Assembly: GCA_963854835.1 (NCBI GenBank)
Contig: OY978525.1
Location: forward strand, 9,411,540-9,475,539
DNA: 64,000 nucleotides
Reading direction: 5' to 3'
Source: Megamerina dolium
Lineage: Eukaryota > Arthropoda > Insecta > Diptera > Megamerinidae
Shown: piece after piece, positions 46,230 to 57,589 of the stretch
How positions within the stretch are numbered: the first letter of the stretch is position 1
Layout: every line of letters begins with the position of its first letter
Notes under the pieces: model-generated
Database searches by the model: none
Told to the model about the DNA's origin: nothing
Seen by the model: only the letters and a program-made list of their open reading frames with translations
Program-made: the position numbers and the translations under genes

Positions 46230-46435
46230 TGGTCAAGCTTCTCTTCGAGTGTTGTCCATATTAAATTTGAACAGTATTCAAAGAGACCTATTTAATTAAA
46301 TCGATTCCGAACGGGAGAACTATTGCGGCTTCAATTTTTAAGCTATATCATAGTTGTTGGAAAAGTATCCAATTACTTGTCGCCAAGTAACAATATTTGA
46401 AAGATCCATTTCTTTGTCTAAATGAAAAAAGAAGA
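46230..46435 (-). mobile_element. Decayed tRNA-derived SINE fragment
   Basis: AAGCTTCTCTTCGAGTGTTG, GAACAGTATTCAAAGAGACC, CGATTCCGAACGG and ATCCAATTACTTGTCGCCAA correspond in order to the reverse complement of the SINE core. The tRNA-like head is absent or unrecognisable. Confidence 0.6.
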
Positions 46436-46439
46436 AACT

Positions 46440-47400
46440 GTTGAGCTCATCTAGTAGTAGAGTTTATTGCAAAATTAAACAAATTTCAATAAATATGTAA
46501 ATATTGTACATATTTTATTATAAGCTTGGCATGAATTAGTAAATTTTTATTAGTATAAACTTTTAACCAACATTTTAATAAATAATAAAAATATTAGTAA
46601 TTATCGTATGTACTAAAATTTTATTAATTAATCTTATGCTCGTGTGTTCTATTTATTAATTTATTCATTCTATTATAAATTCACATTTTCAATACATACT
46701 TACATTCAATTTCTTCACTTTTCATTAAATATCTACATTTTATTGATTTTCTTTTCAAAGCATATAGATATACCTATGATGTAGATATATATAGAGTACT
46801 ACCTAACTAGAAAAGAATATCAATATACCCAATAAGAAATTTTCGCCGGTAGTAAACAAAGTGAGAAGCGGCAAGTTTTTTGTCCTCGAAATCCAATACT
46901 TGTTCTGCACTAGTTCGACAAAGCTAAGTCATATTTTGAAGGAATAACAACTCTCTTTAAACCACTTTCATCCCTTTACTATATAAAATTAATCATGGTA
47001 TAAACAATTTCTTATCGGGTATACTCATGCATACTTAAACGTATGACAAGTACTTGTACAAAATACCATAAAAAGGAATGGCCTCTCATACATAGTTTAA
47101 CCCATTAATTGCCACTTTCACATGCCCCAAATTAAGCTAACCATATTGAACAATATTCATCTTCAGTATTGATCCATTCTTCTGCCATACTTTGGGGTTG
47201 TTTCTATATTGTTTGTTTGTTTTTGAGTTGATTGCATTTTTTCATCAAAGCCAACAATACCAACAACTAGCAACTGAATGTCTGGTAAAGAAATAACACA
47301 TTGACCTAAATACAAATACTCGTACGTATGTACATACATTAATAAAAACTACCCAAAACGGAGATGAGAAAATGTTAACGTGAAACATTTGTATATATAC
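46440..47400. other. AT-rich stretch, nothing recognised
   Basis: No gene or element ends seen. Confidence 0.45.
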
Positions 47401-47490
47401 AATGAATATACAAAATGTATGTATACATACAATGAATATACAAAATGTATGTATACATACAATGAATATACAAAATGTATGTATACATAA
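47401..47490. repeat. Perfect 30-bp minisatellite, three copies
   Basis: Three tandem copies of a 30-base unit beginning AATGAATATACAAAATGTAT and ending TACATAC, identical except the final base of the third copy. Confidence 0.95.
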
Positions 47491-47603
47491 AAATGCACCA
47501 CTCCTTGAGATGGAAAATTTGAGGGTTGATTCTGATGATATATAAAGTTGCTAGTGATGATGATACTGTAATGAATTGTACGCAGAGTATTACGTATAAC
47601 TTA

Positions 47604-47770
47604 CAAAAAAAAAAAAAAAAAAAAACTGTGGATAAGCATTGCTAAAATCTTGTGCTTTTGAATAACTCGTATATTTATGAGATACATTTTTAAATGTTAA
47701 TGTGATTTTTACCATAAATATCATGCACAACCGATATTAATAACGCTACAACAACAACAACAACAACAAA
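47604..47770. repeat. Homopolymer and (CAA)n stretch
   Basis: An A-run of about 22 at 47604-47625 and (CAA)n at about 47750-47768. There is no retroposon body upstream that I can recognise. Confidence 0.7.
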
Positions 47771-47879
47771 GTACCATAAAGTTGAAAACTTTGTTTTAAG
47801 TTATTTTTGTAATAAAAATTTCAAAACATTTCTAAGTGACTGTATGAAATAAGGTCTCACAAATTTAAAATCAATTTTT

Positions 47880-48660
47880 ATTGTGACGTAATTTGAATTT
47901 TTCGGGGTATTAATTTATCTGCACAATTTTGGTTTTAAATTTCCACAATTTGGAACTCATTTCATAAGCCAATATAGTTTAATAGTTCTCCAAAAAATTT
48001 AGGCAATAGTTCAAATTTAATTGTGACATTATTTGACATTTTGGGGGAATTATTTCCTTTCCACAATTTCAATTTTATTCCACAATACAATATAATGCAA
48101 CAAAGCCAGAGAATAGACCTCAAAAACTTATGTGGAAATTCACATTTTATTGTAGCGATTTATTTCAATCTTTGGGTTATCATTTCATCTCCACAATTTC
48201 AGTTTTATTTGATAATGCAATAAAGTTCACACCGGAAATGAGACCCCCTAAATTTGTGGGGTATTATTTCATTTCCACAATTTCGGTTTTATTTCAGAAA
48301 CCAATAAAGTGAGCTTCATAATTGTACGTACTATTTTAAATTTTAGTGTGACATTATTTCCTTTTTTGAGTATAATTGCATCTCAACAATTTCGGATTTT
48401 TTGTAATAATGAAATTAAGCACGCTTGGGAAATAACATTTCATAAATTGAAATACTGTCACTTTTATTGTGGCATTATTTCAATTACATCTTCACAATTT
48501 CAATTATATCTCCTAATTCAATTAAGAAAATAAATCCCCACAAATTTGTGATAACTCAAATTTTATTGTGGCATTATTTCAATCTTTTGGGGAATTATTG
48601 CATCGCCAATATTTGGGTTTTATATCAATAAGAATGCAATAAAGCCCCAAAAGAAGGAAA
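47880..48660 (+). repeat. Family E tandem array, irregular ~85-135 bp units
   Basis: The block CCACAATTTCNRTTTTATT recurs near 48060, 48192, 48276 and, more diverged, 48383 and 48490; GTGACATTATTTN / GTGGCATTATTTC precedes several. Unit length varies, so the array is old or has indels. ORFs (48023-48223, 48309-48533) follow the repeat. Confidence 0.65.
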
Positions 48661-49960
48661 ACAAAGGCCATATTAGAAAATAATATTTCGCCAATAATAA
48701 ATTACTTGGACGCATTGGTAGGATATAAAAGTGATTTATTCATAGACAATCGAGTAGCAGGGGTTGCATCCTCTAATAAGCGACTCCGACTAAGTCGAGT
48801 TCCTTTGAAATTTTTGAAATTTTTTTTTTGCACTTTGGTCTTATTTCCTTTAGATATTTGAATGATATTTCAAGATTTTTTGGGGATTTTTTCTTTAAAT
48901 CTTGATATTAAGATTCTCTCTGAAGTCGTGATTTTTTTTTTATCAGTGTATAATTTAAGCTACAAATCTACTTCAACGCCAGAGAAATTCACCAAAAATA
49001 ATACATAGATTTTTCCTTCCACAAGTAGAACAATTTCATGTATGCAAAATCCAAACTTGCACACAAGTATATATTAGATCTGTTCAAATTTTTAGTACAA
49101 TACATAATTTGTTACATTTACATTTAAAAGTTTTCTCAGAGGAGATGTCACAGTTGGTAACAACACTAAGAGAAAAATCAGATATTGAAATAAAACACGA
49201 TCTGAGTTGATTTTTAAATGTTCAACTTTCGAAAATAATAGAGTTTTAAGGTTAAAATGATAAAACACGTCAAATTGTTATGTCAAATACCAAATCTTGA
49301 ATATTTTTAGGATGCCCTTGAGTCCAAATGTGACAATTTTCTTTACTGACGTAGAAATCGGGCCTCATTACCTTTAAATGAAAGTCCCTGGTAAAGAGCA
49401 CTAGGCCAAGATTCTTCAAAGTATTCAATATCAAGTTTTGCTAAAAACTCTTCAACAACAAAAGTAACATGTGTATTTTCCCGATAATTCGTTACTTGCT
49501 GCTATCATTTTTGTAGGCACTCTTAGGTGTAATCTAACGTTGTTAGTAAATATTTTAAGACAATCTTTTAGCATTGAAAATGTCAAAGGTATTTCAAAAA
49601 TTCACTTTCTGAAGAGTCCATACATTTTTTTGGACAGATCGATTGTACATATCTGATAATTACTGAATGTAAGTATATACTTTTTCGTAGACAAAACGAC
49701 GTCGCTCTGACAGGAGTTAAACGGATGGAAATAAAGAGAAAGCATTTGCAAAATGCGAGATATAAATATCTACTATACTATCAAGGCAAGCTAATCCCAA
49801 ATATAGATGTACTTAAAAATAGGTGCGTACATGTAAGTTTGTATGGGTAATCATTTGTAAATATGTATATATTTTTCAAATAATCAAATACACTATGTTA
49901 AAATATATGTATTACAAAAAATTGATATAGTGCTCGGTTCATCTTCAATGCTAGGGTTTT
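48661..49960. other. AT-rich stretch, nothing recognised
   Basis: No gene or element termini; ORF 49471-49656 lacks a recognisable domain. Confidence 0.45.
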
Positions 49961-51020
49961 CAAATCACGTTAGATTAACCGGTTCAATTGGTTAAGTTCA
50001 ATGAAAAGAAAATATTGAAAAAATTGGTTAATTTAATCAAACAGTTACCAATGGAAACTCCTAGTTCTCGTCACACCTCTTGATTTTCTGGACCCATGTC
50101 AAAAATGATGGTTACTACAGGGAAACCAGCCCTTCCCAGCCCTTAGTAATATGCAACCAGTTAGTATAATACTAGTTTCAATGTACTTTAATACTTTAAT
50201 ACAGGACTTTCAAAATGGTGTGGCTAACCGGTTACATTATTTTTAGAATTAACCGATTGATAAAGCAGATGGAATATTCTTCATTAGTGGGATTTTCCAA
50301 CCCGTTTTGACCCGTTTATTTTTAGTTTTTAACCGGTTGGTAAAAAAAAAGTCGAATATACTTCGTATTCGTTAAGCGGTTAAAATTGTTTGAGTTACTG
50401 CTCGATTCATGCTCAATAATAGGGTTTTGAAGTTTTCAAAGAAATTTTTCAAATTATTTTTATAATTCAGCCGATTAGTATAACTGGTCGAATACTCTTC
50501 AAATCGGATTCGATTAGCCAGTTAAATCGGTTATATTATTCTTAGAATTCAAACAGTTAGTACAATATAATTGGTCGAATTTTCTTCAGTAGTAGGGTTT
50601 TTTTTGCTAACCGGGTAAATCGTTTAAATTATTTTGGGAATTTGATCGAGTTGTAAAATAGGTTGAATATCCTTCATATTCAAAAAACGGTTAAAAATTT
50701 TTGAGATGGTGCTCAATTCATTTTTTAATCGTTTTTGGCTAACCGATTAAATCAGTTAAAAACTATTTTTTGTATTTAACCGGTTAGTAAAAAAGGTCTA
50801 ATATGCTTCGTATTCAGGATTCTAGATGCATGTCCAATATTAGGGATTTCAAATCGGTATTATCTAAACGGTAAAAATAGAAAATAAAAACAAAGAAATA
50901 AAACCGGTTAGTAAAAAAGGTCAAATATGATTCGTTTTCAGGATTCTAGATGCATGTCCAATACTAGGGATTTCAAATCGGTTTTACCCAAACGGTAAAA
51001 ATAGAAAATTAAAACAAAGG
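49960..51020 (+). repeat. Family F tandem array containing AACCGGTT palindromes
   Basis: Units of about 100-130 bases combine a TAACCGGTTAGTAAAAAAGG-like block, a TCGAATATNCTTCGTATTC-like block, and CTAGGGATTTCAAATCGG. The last two units (about 50790-51010) are nearly identical. Exact AACCGGTT occurs at 49977, 50226, 50331, 50778 and 50903. Confidence 0.75.
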
Positions 51021-52550
51021 AATAAAACTTAAAAATAATTGTTTATTCTGTGAAAATCTCAAGAACAAAGTTCTCAACAACAACAAAATTGTAGTTCAAA
51101 AATATTTTTTATTTCAAAACATATAAATTACCTCTTGAAATTTACGCTCAAGAATAAAATAGGCCTAATGTTCGTGCATTAAGTATCAACTAGAGGGAGT
51201 GAAAAAATGTCAAAACCATGCTAAAAATATATTTCTAGGGTGTTGTCAGTGTTGTAAAAAAATTACGTCATTTAAAGCTGAATAGATTGAAAAGGGTAGC
51301 AAGTAAGAAGACGAAAAAAATGAATAATAATAATGACAATAACATAATGTGCGATGGCATATGAGTTATTCATTTGAAAGATACTTCCGAATCTTTGTTG
51401 TTGTGCTTTTTCATATTTAAATCGGACACACTTAGAATAGGAAACACAAAAACCCACCAAGTCAATAACCATACAATGAAACAAAGGTGAATGTAAATTT
51501 AATATTTTAATTCAATTATGGGAGTTGGTGCTGCTGCTGTTGCTGCTGCTGCTGGTGCAGCTATTACTATTTGAAGGCAATTATAATTTTGAAAAGGCAA
51601 TTAGGTTACGTTTCGAATCAATAAGTTAGCAAGTGAAGATTACATCTAAATATATTTGCAAATAATCAACTTATGAAGCTTTTTGAAAGTAAGCATCGAG
51701 AGAGAAAAAAAAAAAAGGTTAAAAAAGGTTCAACAAATCGTGCAAAAATCATGGGTAATCGATACAACAAAATTAAGCGAAAAAAGTGAAAGAATTGCCA
51801 GAAGCATAGTATCGAATATACGAGTATAGTTAGTAATAACAACGTTCAAATATTAACAAGCTAAAAAGCAAAAAAAAAAATAAAAATAAAATAGAGTCAA
51901 CGAAAGGTTCATTAACTTTTGAACTTTCACATACTTACAAAATACGTATACAAGTGTATATATATATGCATAGATATAAAAGCAGTAGCCATTAGCTAGA
52001 ATGGCAAACAAAAGCAACACATTTATGTATTGTACTATAAATATAATCGATACAGCAATATTAGCACACAACAATAGAAGTATTAATAAAAATCCATTGC
52101 AAAGAGTTATTGCAATCGAAAAAATAATTGCAACAACGACAAGTGCTTTAACTACTATGATACTAGTACTAAAGTGCATTTCGCATTGAAATGTCTTACC
52201 AACAGTAATAAAGTTTAACTTAGATTCAGTTCAATTTAAAATTATATTGAGATTCAAAAGGTTTTCTTTATATTCTAGCCGAATTATATTATGCTTTTAC
52301 CTTTTCCAATAGATAGAAGTGAAAAAATGCGTTGCACAGTGTCACATTGTCACATAAACCGCCGCCAAAAAAAAAAAAAAAAAAAATAATGATAATATGA
52401 ATAATGCAATTTAAATTAAATTTTCTACACGTAATTTTTTTATTAAAATTATTTTTCGGGAGGGAAATCAGATTTCCAGATTGACCCATAAGCACGTCCA
52501 TCTACGAATTGATAAAAATTTTGTTTAATAAATCAATGAAAATAAGTAAA
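51021..52550. other. Intergenic with simple repeats, nothing recognised
   Basis: Contains (GCT)n at 51529-51556 and a poly-A at about 52367-52386. ORFs 51853-52179 and 52001-52189 are on opposite strands of the same AT-rich stretch, without domains. Confidence 0.45.
51529..51556. repeat. (GCT)n trinucleotide repeat
   Basis: Eight or so GCT/GTT units. Not within a recognised coding frame. Confidence 0.8.
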
Positions 52551-52559
52551 AAAATGCAG

Positions 52560-52795
52560 TAAAAACATATGTTCCCCAAAGGTCTGATGATCCACAAAAT
52601 CAAAATTAATGCTTGCCACATCCACTTTCAAAGTTGTAGATAATTGTAATCATAAAAAAATGAATAAGTAGAGTACTGAAAGAATTCTTAAATGTCCAAA
52701 TGTCCACCATAAGCTTCATACTCCACAAAAAGCAAAATTTGTTGGTGCCTGCCACGCCCATTTTAAAAGTTATAAATAACATGTAAAGTAATAAG
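52560..52795 (+). repeat. Two-unit repeat, about 120 bp
   Basis: GATCCACAAAATCAAAATTA ... GCTTGCCACATCCACTTTCA and a second unit TACTCCACAAAAAGCAAAAT ... CTGCCACGCCCATTTTAAAA, each followed by AGTTRTARATAA. The CCACGCCCA block is the complement of the family C GGGCGTGG motif. Confidence 0.5.
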
Positions 52796-52799
52796 CAAG

Positions 52800-53680
52800 G
52801 AAGGACCTCTCCCCGCCGTTTAATACCGAACGGGGTTTCAGACAAGGTGATTTGTAATCATGCGACTTCCTCAATCTTATTACGGAGAACATAATACGAG
52901 CTGCTGATCTACGACATAATGGCACTATCTTCAACAAGAATGAACACCGAGCAGTCAGTGCAGCATTCTCAGAGTTGGAAAGAGAGTCGCGTCGAATGGG
53001 TCTCAGGGTGAACGAGGGCAGGATGAAGTACCTAGTATCAACAAAGAAAGAGTCCCAGCGTCTTGGACAGCACGGCAGCACTGTTGATAACTACGTTTTT
53101 GAAGTAGTGAAGGATTTTTTCTATCTTGGAACCAGCATTAACACCAGTAATGACATCAGTATGGAGATATTGCAAAGGATCACTCTTGCAAACAGGTGCT
53201 ACTTTGGGCTAAGTAAGCAATTGAAAAATCAAGCCCTCTCTCGAGAAACGAAAACCGCACTCTACAAGTCTCTCAGATGAGATGAGAGAATGCTCGGAGT
53301 TTCGAGAGAAAAGTCCTAAGCAAGATCTTTGGATCCATTTGCGTTGGTGGCGAGTATCGAATAAGGTACAACTATGAGCTGTATGAGCTATATACCGACA
53401 CCGATATAGTAAAACGTATTAAAATTCAGCGGCTGAGCTGGCTAGGTCATGTCGAGTCAAGCTCCGGCTAAGAACGTGTTATATTCGGAATCTGCTGGTG
53501 GACGACGAAGAAGAGGAAAACCTAACCTCAGGTGGAAAGATCTAGTACTGGAGAACTTATCAGCGCATGGAATTTCTAAATGGCGCTAACTAGTGAAGGA
53601 AAGAGATGGCTGGCGAAGCATGCTAGATTCGGCCTAAATCGATTTCTTGTTGTAATGGCCACATAAGTAAGTATTTTATT
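52800..53680 (+). mobile_element. RTE-type LINE 3' portion, multiply deleted
   Basis: Ends in GTTGTAATGGCCACATAAGT with a short TAAG tail, the same 3' end as the 45.3-kb copy. The coding part includes a reverse transcriptase piece and the C-terminal region (53281-53636), with frameshifts and internal deletions. The 5' boundary is uncertain (about 52800); no target duplication was identified. Confidence 0.8.
52805..53636 (+). pseudogene. RTE-type LINE reverse transcriptase pseudogene
   Basis: The plus strand reads RGFRQGDL (motif upstream of the catalytic core), then a stop, LNLITENIIRAADL and GTIFNK. The following YADD catalytic segment is missing: sequence jumps to AVSAAFSELERESRRMGLRV, KTKY-equivalent MKYLVSTKK, and FEVVKDFFYLGTSINTSND (open frame 52975-53280). 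At 53278 another deletion removes the PVLTYGAE-type region and joins the C-terminal part (ERMLGVSREKS..., PNLRWKDLVLENLSAHGISK). Two deletions, several frameshifts and stops make it inactive. Confidence 0.85.
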
Positions 53681-54205
53681 TTATTTTGATGGCCCCAATT
53701 ATCAATTGAACGTTTTTAATAAAAATGTTTTAATTTTAACCGAAAAAAAAGAGATTCTTAGGTACATGAAGGGTAGAAAAACTAGTATTAAAATTATATT
53801 TTTACATTCAAGGATACTCCCAGGCTCAACATTTTCAATTAAAAGTTCCATTAACTTTCGCCTTTTATAATTCAAAAACATTTTCGAAAATATTGTACAA
53901 AGAAAAACAAGTCACAAATACCTTTTTAAAGGCTTGCTTAAATTTGTAATTTAAGACAACACTAAAGGAACATTATTTGGAATTTGTTTTCACACACTTC
54001 TAGTGGGTTCAACAAGATTTTTTTTCAGTTTCTTTTAGCATCTCGCAACTAAAAATTAGCTCGTAACTGTACTTTAGTAAAATTATCATGTCACAAAAGC
54101 AAAACACGCTCAAACCAAAAAAAAAGTGCCCATAGAAGTTAGATACAAGTTAAATACTTTAAACAGCAGATAAAGAAGCGCCTTAACAAGCGATAATTGA
54201 GATTA
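53681..54205. other. AT-rich stretch, nothing recognised
   Basis: No gene or element ends seen. Confidence 0.45.
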
Positions 54206-54566
54206 GGTTAAGTTAGGTTATTGTGGATGCCCTCTCTCTGAGAGGACACACTTACGCCAGAAAGGCCCATTGTGATACCATCGAGCTTCACTTCCAATAC
54301 TGTTGAGTGTGATAAATTTGGAGACCATTACAAGGGATCTACTTATATTAGCCGTTCCGAACGGCAAAACCCTTGTGACGTCACTTTGTCTTAGCTTTAT
54401 CACAGAACTCTTTTAAGAAGCATTTTTCGGAAATTGTTACTTCCGGAAAAATTGTCAATTACTTGCTAACAATTATATGAAATATTGTTATACTTCAGCC
54501 GGGGGTTGAACCCACGACCTACAGGTCAAAAGGCGGACGCACTAACCACTGAGCTACGGCACCCAC
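54206..54566 (-). mobile_element. tRNA-derived SINE, complete, long-tail subfamily, 13-base target-site duplication
   Basis: Flanked by ATAATTGAGATTA (54193-54205) and ATAATTGAGGTTA (54567-54579), one mismatch. On the minus strand: GTGGGTGCCGTAGCTCAGTG, then TTTTGACCTGTAGGTCGTGG and GTTCAACCCCCGGCTGA (tRNA-like B box), the core, and the 3' end GATGGTATCACAATGGGCC, TTTCTGGCGTAAGTGTGTCC and CTCTCAGAGAGAGGGCATCC, closing in an AACCTAACTTAACC tail. The 361-base length and 3' end match the copy at 14356-14706. Confidence 0.9.
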
Positions 54567-54579
54567 ATAATTGAGGTTA

Positions 54580-55030
54580 ATACCTTAATAAAAGGGTATT
54601 GGTCGGTCATCAAATATTATAAGTACTAAAAATAGATTACACTTAATTCGAGTGTTTTTTTTTTGGTGATTCAATTTAGTATTCAAATAATAATACAGAA
54701 AAGAAATGGAAAAAGCCAATCTATAAAAATTCTGTATCAACTCTCGAATGACCTATTTTAAAACATTTCTTAAAATGCACATAACATACATATGTACTGT
54801 TTTCATGGACAAAAAAATAATGAGAACCCTCTTAATAGCACAAAAAAAAAATAGTAGCCTTTCTATTTAACCCTGACCCTCTTATAATACGTACTACCGT
54901 ACTTTCAAATACTTTCAAATAAGATTTTAATAATAATAAAATCTACAGAAGGTTCTTTACATATATGTACATTAAGGTGGGTCAAATAGAATGCAGCAAA
55001 AAAAATCATCAATTTTATAGCGGAACCTCC
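54580..55030. other. AT-rich stretch, nothing recognised
   Basis: No gene or element ends seen. Confidence 0.4.
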
Positions 55031-55600
55031 TTTAAAGGTGACTATAGAGAGGAAGTGTATTTGAAGAAAATATTGAGAAGAAATAATTAATGGTGAAGTG
55101 AAGTGAAGAGATGGGGAAGACAAGAACCATTAATAGTACTTGGTCATATATTTCATTACTCTCTGTGCAACTCATAAGCATGAACATGGGATTATTTATT
55201 AATTTTCAGGTGATTTTATGTATATTTTGTATGCGAACATCCTTAAGAGTTGAAAATGGAGCATAAGTTTGTTCGGAGGAAATGTTAGGAAGCAAAAATT
55301 AATGGGGGTTGGTTATACATTTCACCACTCTAAATGAAATTCTTCGGCATCTATAGGTTATTTGTTAATTTTCCGATATTTTTACGTCCACTTTGTATGA
55401 GGACCCCTTAAGGGATGACTTTAGAAGGTAAGTATGTACGGAGGATGTGTTACGAAGGAAAAATTATTGAAGGCCGGTCAACATTTCAGCGTTCTTGGAG
55501 CAATACATGTTAAATGGGTGTCATCGACAAACATCTTTTGATTTATAATGTTTATAAAAGTAACCCCTATATTTTCAATATCTTTTTCATTTTATCACGA
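55030..55600 (-). repeat. Family D tandem array, reverse orientation
   Basis: Units show TTTTGTATGCGAACATCC or CTTTGTATGAGGACCCCTTA, then GTTCGGAGGAAATGTTAGGA, AAAAATTAATGGGGGTTGGT and ATACATTTCACCACTCT, the complement of family D at 8.6-10.85 kb. In this orientation the link to the TTTGTATGGGAG core of families A-C is visible. Confidence 0.7.
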
Positions 55601-55793
55601 ACGCTATTCCGCGCTTATTTAAAAAAAAAACTTTTTTTTTAACCCGGTGCAAATCTGCAATTACTTGTTGCTTTTTTGGGAAAAATCGCTTGAAATTATA
55701 TAAATTCTATGCTTCATTAGGGAATTTACAAATTTTACCCACCTTAATATGTTTACACATACACATAAACAATATCCATATGCTCTCCACATA

Positions 55794-57396
55794 CAGTCAG
55801 GGACTAAAGTTTAAATACACCCATAAAATATCGCTTTAAATAAAAATAAAGCATTTTAACACAAATGTAAGTATGCAGTTTATTTTTAGTTGAATAATGA
55901 CCAATATCGAAAACCAAAACAATTCACTTTTTTTCATAGATAACTTAAAATTCATCAAAAACTAAAAAAATACATGGGACAAAAGTTTAAATACAATACA
56001 AAATTTTCTTTCTTTAGCTGATTTTAGCTTAATTAAAAAACGTTAAACTTAAATTAATATTTGGTAGGTCCTCCTTGAGCTTCAATGACTGCCTGCAGAC
56101 GACGTGGCATAGACAGAACCAAATTTTCTGTTTCGGATGTGCTGATTTCTGACCAGGCCTTTTTCAGAGCCTCTTTAAGGGATTCTTTGTTCTTTAAAGC
56201 TGCGCGATTGATTTTTCGGTCCAATAATTCCCAAGCGTGTTCAATTGGGTTTAAGTCCGGTGATTGGGGAGGACTACAGAGCTGACGTGAAGCATAATAC
56301 AGCAACCAGTCCTTCACCAAATGCGCGGTATGCTTAGGGTCGTTGTCTTGTTGAAATATCCAACTTCTTCCCAGACCCAAGCTATCCACAGAAAGCTGCA
56401 AATTTTGTTCCAATATACTTTTATACACGTGTTTGTCCATTATTCCATCGATAAAAGCCAAGTGTCCCACGCCAGCTGCTGCAATTGCTCCCCAAACCAT
56501 CACACTACCGCCCCCATGTTTAACGGTTGGTATTAAATTTTTGGTTTGAAGTGCTGTGCCGGGCTTGCGCCAAATTTTTGCGCGACCATCGCTGCCAAAA
56601 ATATTAAATTTAGATTTATCTGTGAATAAGACTCTTCGCCAAAAGTCCTCATCCATATCCTTGTACTTGTTTGCAAAATCCAGACGAAGTTGTCTATTTT
56701 TTTCAGAAATAAGCGGTTTTTTACGTGGAACTCTGCTTCGATAGCCGTTATACCGTAAAGCTCTTTGTACGGTTTTTGGGTGAACATGTTTGCCTGACAA
56801 CGCAGCAGCAATACTACCGGCTAACTTTGGCGCACTTATTTTTGGATTTTTGTCCACTTCTCTTAGGATAAGGTTTTTTTGGTCGACCAGTTCTGGGCCT
56901 ATTTTCCAATGTTTTGTAAGTTTTATATTTTCTTATTACGTTTTGCACACTTGCACAGGACAAATTCAAAATTTTTCCTATATCACGGTAGGATTTGCTT
57001 TTTTTAAAGTGTTTAATTATTAAATCTTTAACACTAGACTCTATTTGTTTTCCTTTGCCCATTATTTTGCTTTCAAGTCTTCCGACAACGATGAAATCAC
57101 TGATAATACTGAATAAATATGCGTAAGTGAAGAAAGCAAAAAAAATATAACGGTACTTTTCCAAAGAAATTGCAAAAACACGTGTTTTCTTGTATTGTAT
57201 TTAAACTTTTGTCCAGCGTATTTTTTGAGTTTTTGATGAATTTACAGTTATCTATGCGACAAATACAAATTTTTTGTTATTGTGTTTGCTTACTGATAGA
57301 CTGCAAAAAAACTGCTTATTTAGATTTTCGCAGCAATGCTTTATACGAGTTAAAATTAAGATTTGTGGGGTGTATTTAAACTTTAGTCCCTGACTG
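55794..57396 (-). mobile_element. Tc1-like element with IR/DR-type long terminal repeats
   Basis: A 1603-base element flanked by TA (55792-55793, 57397-57398). The outermost 29 bases (55794-55822, 57368-57396) are perfect inverted repeats starting CAGTCAGGGACTAAAG. A related inner repeat, GGACAAAAGTTTAAATACAA, lies at 55977 and, inverted, at 57195-57214, about 176 bases inside each end. Two transposase-binding-type direct repeats per end within ~206-base imperfect inverted ends is the IR/DR layout of Minos, Paris, S and Bari3-like Tc1 elements. The single gene inside is on the minus strand and broken by one frameshift. Confidence 0.95.
56054..57062 (-). pseudogene. Tc1-like transposase (DD34E), single-frameshift pseudogene
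   Basis: The start is the ATG at 57060-57062 (MGKGKQIES), chosen because it opens the paired helix-turn-helix region (KKSKSYRDIGKILNLSCASV) and the GRPKK AT-hook-like motif; an in-frame extension to 57164 has no family support. The frame breaks next to a seven-A run at about 56874-56880: a few codons seem deleted and the frame changes, continuing as ILREVDKNPKISAPKLA. The catalytic domain is an uninterrupted 267-residue frame (56054-56857) with the complete triad: LFTDKSKF, FQQDNDPKHT and SPDLNPIEHAWE, with 34 residues between the second and third. Its normal role is cut-and-paste transposition at TA. Apart from this lesion the copy looks young. Confidence 0.95.
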
Positions 57397-57589
57397 TAGA
57401 ATTTTTCTTCATAAAATGAACAATTTGAATAAAAAGAAATATCAAAAGAAAAAAAAAATCAACAGCTTGTTTTATATGTACATTATATTAATGCATCAAG
57501 GTTAATAGATAAGCATACTACGAATACGAATATATAGTATATACAATATATTTAAATAACAAATAAATTCATATATACAAAATTAACTC

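Noticed and set aside
46018..46236. Two overlapping ORFs of 72-73 residues with Thr/Asn runs
   Set aside because: They read through the CAA-tailed retroposon; the runs are the translated (CAA)n tail.
52001..52189. 62-residue ORF with normal-looking composition
   Set aside because: AT-rich, overlapped by a 108-residue hydrophobic minus-strand ORF, no domain or splice context to support either.
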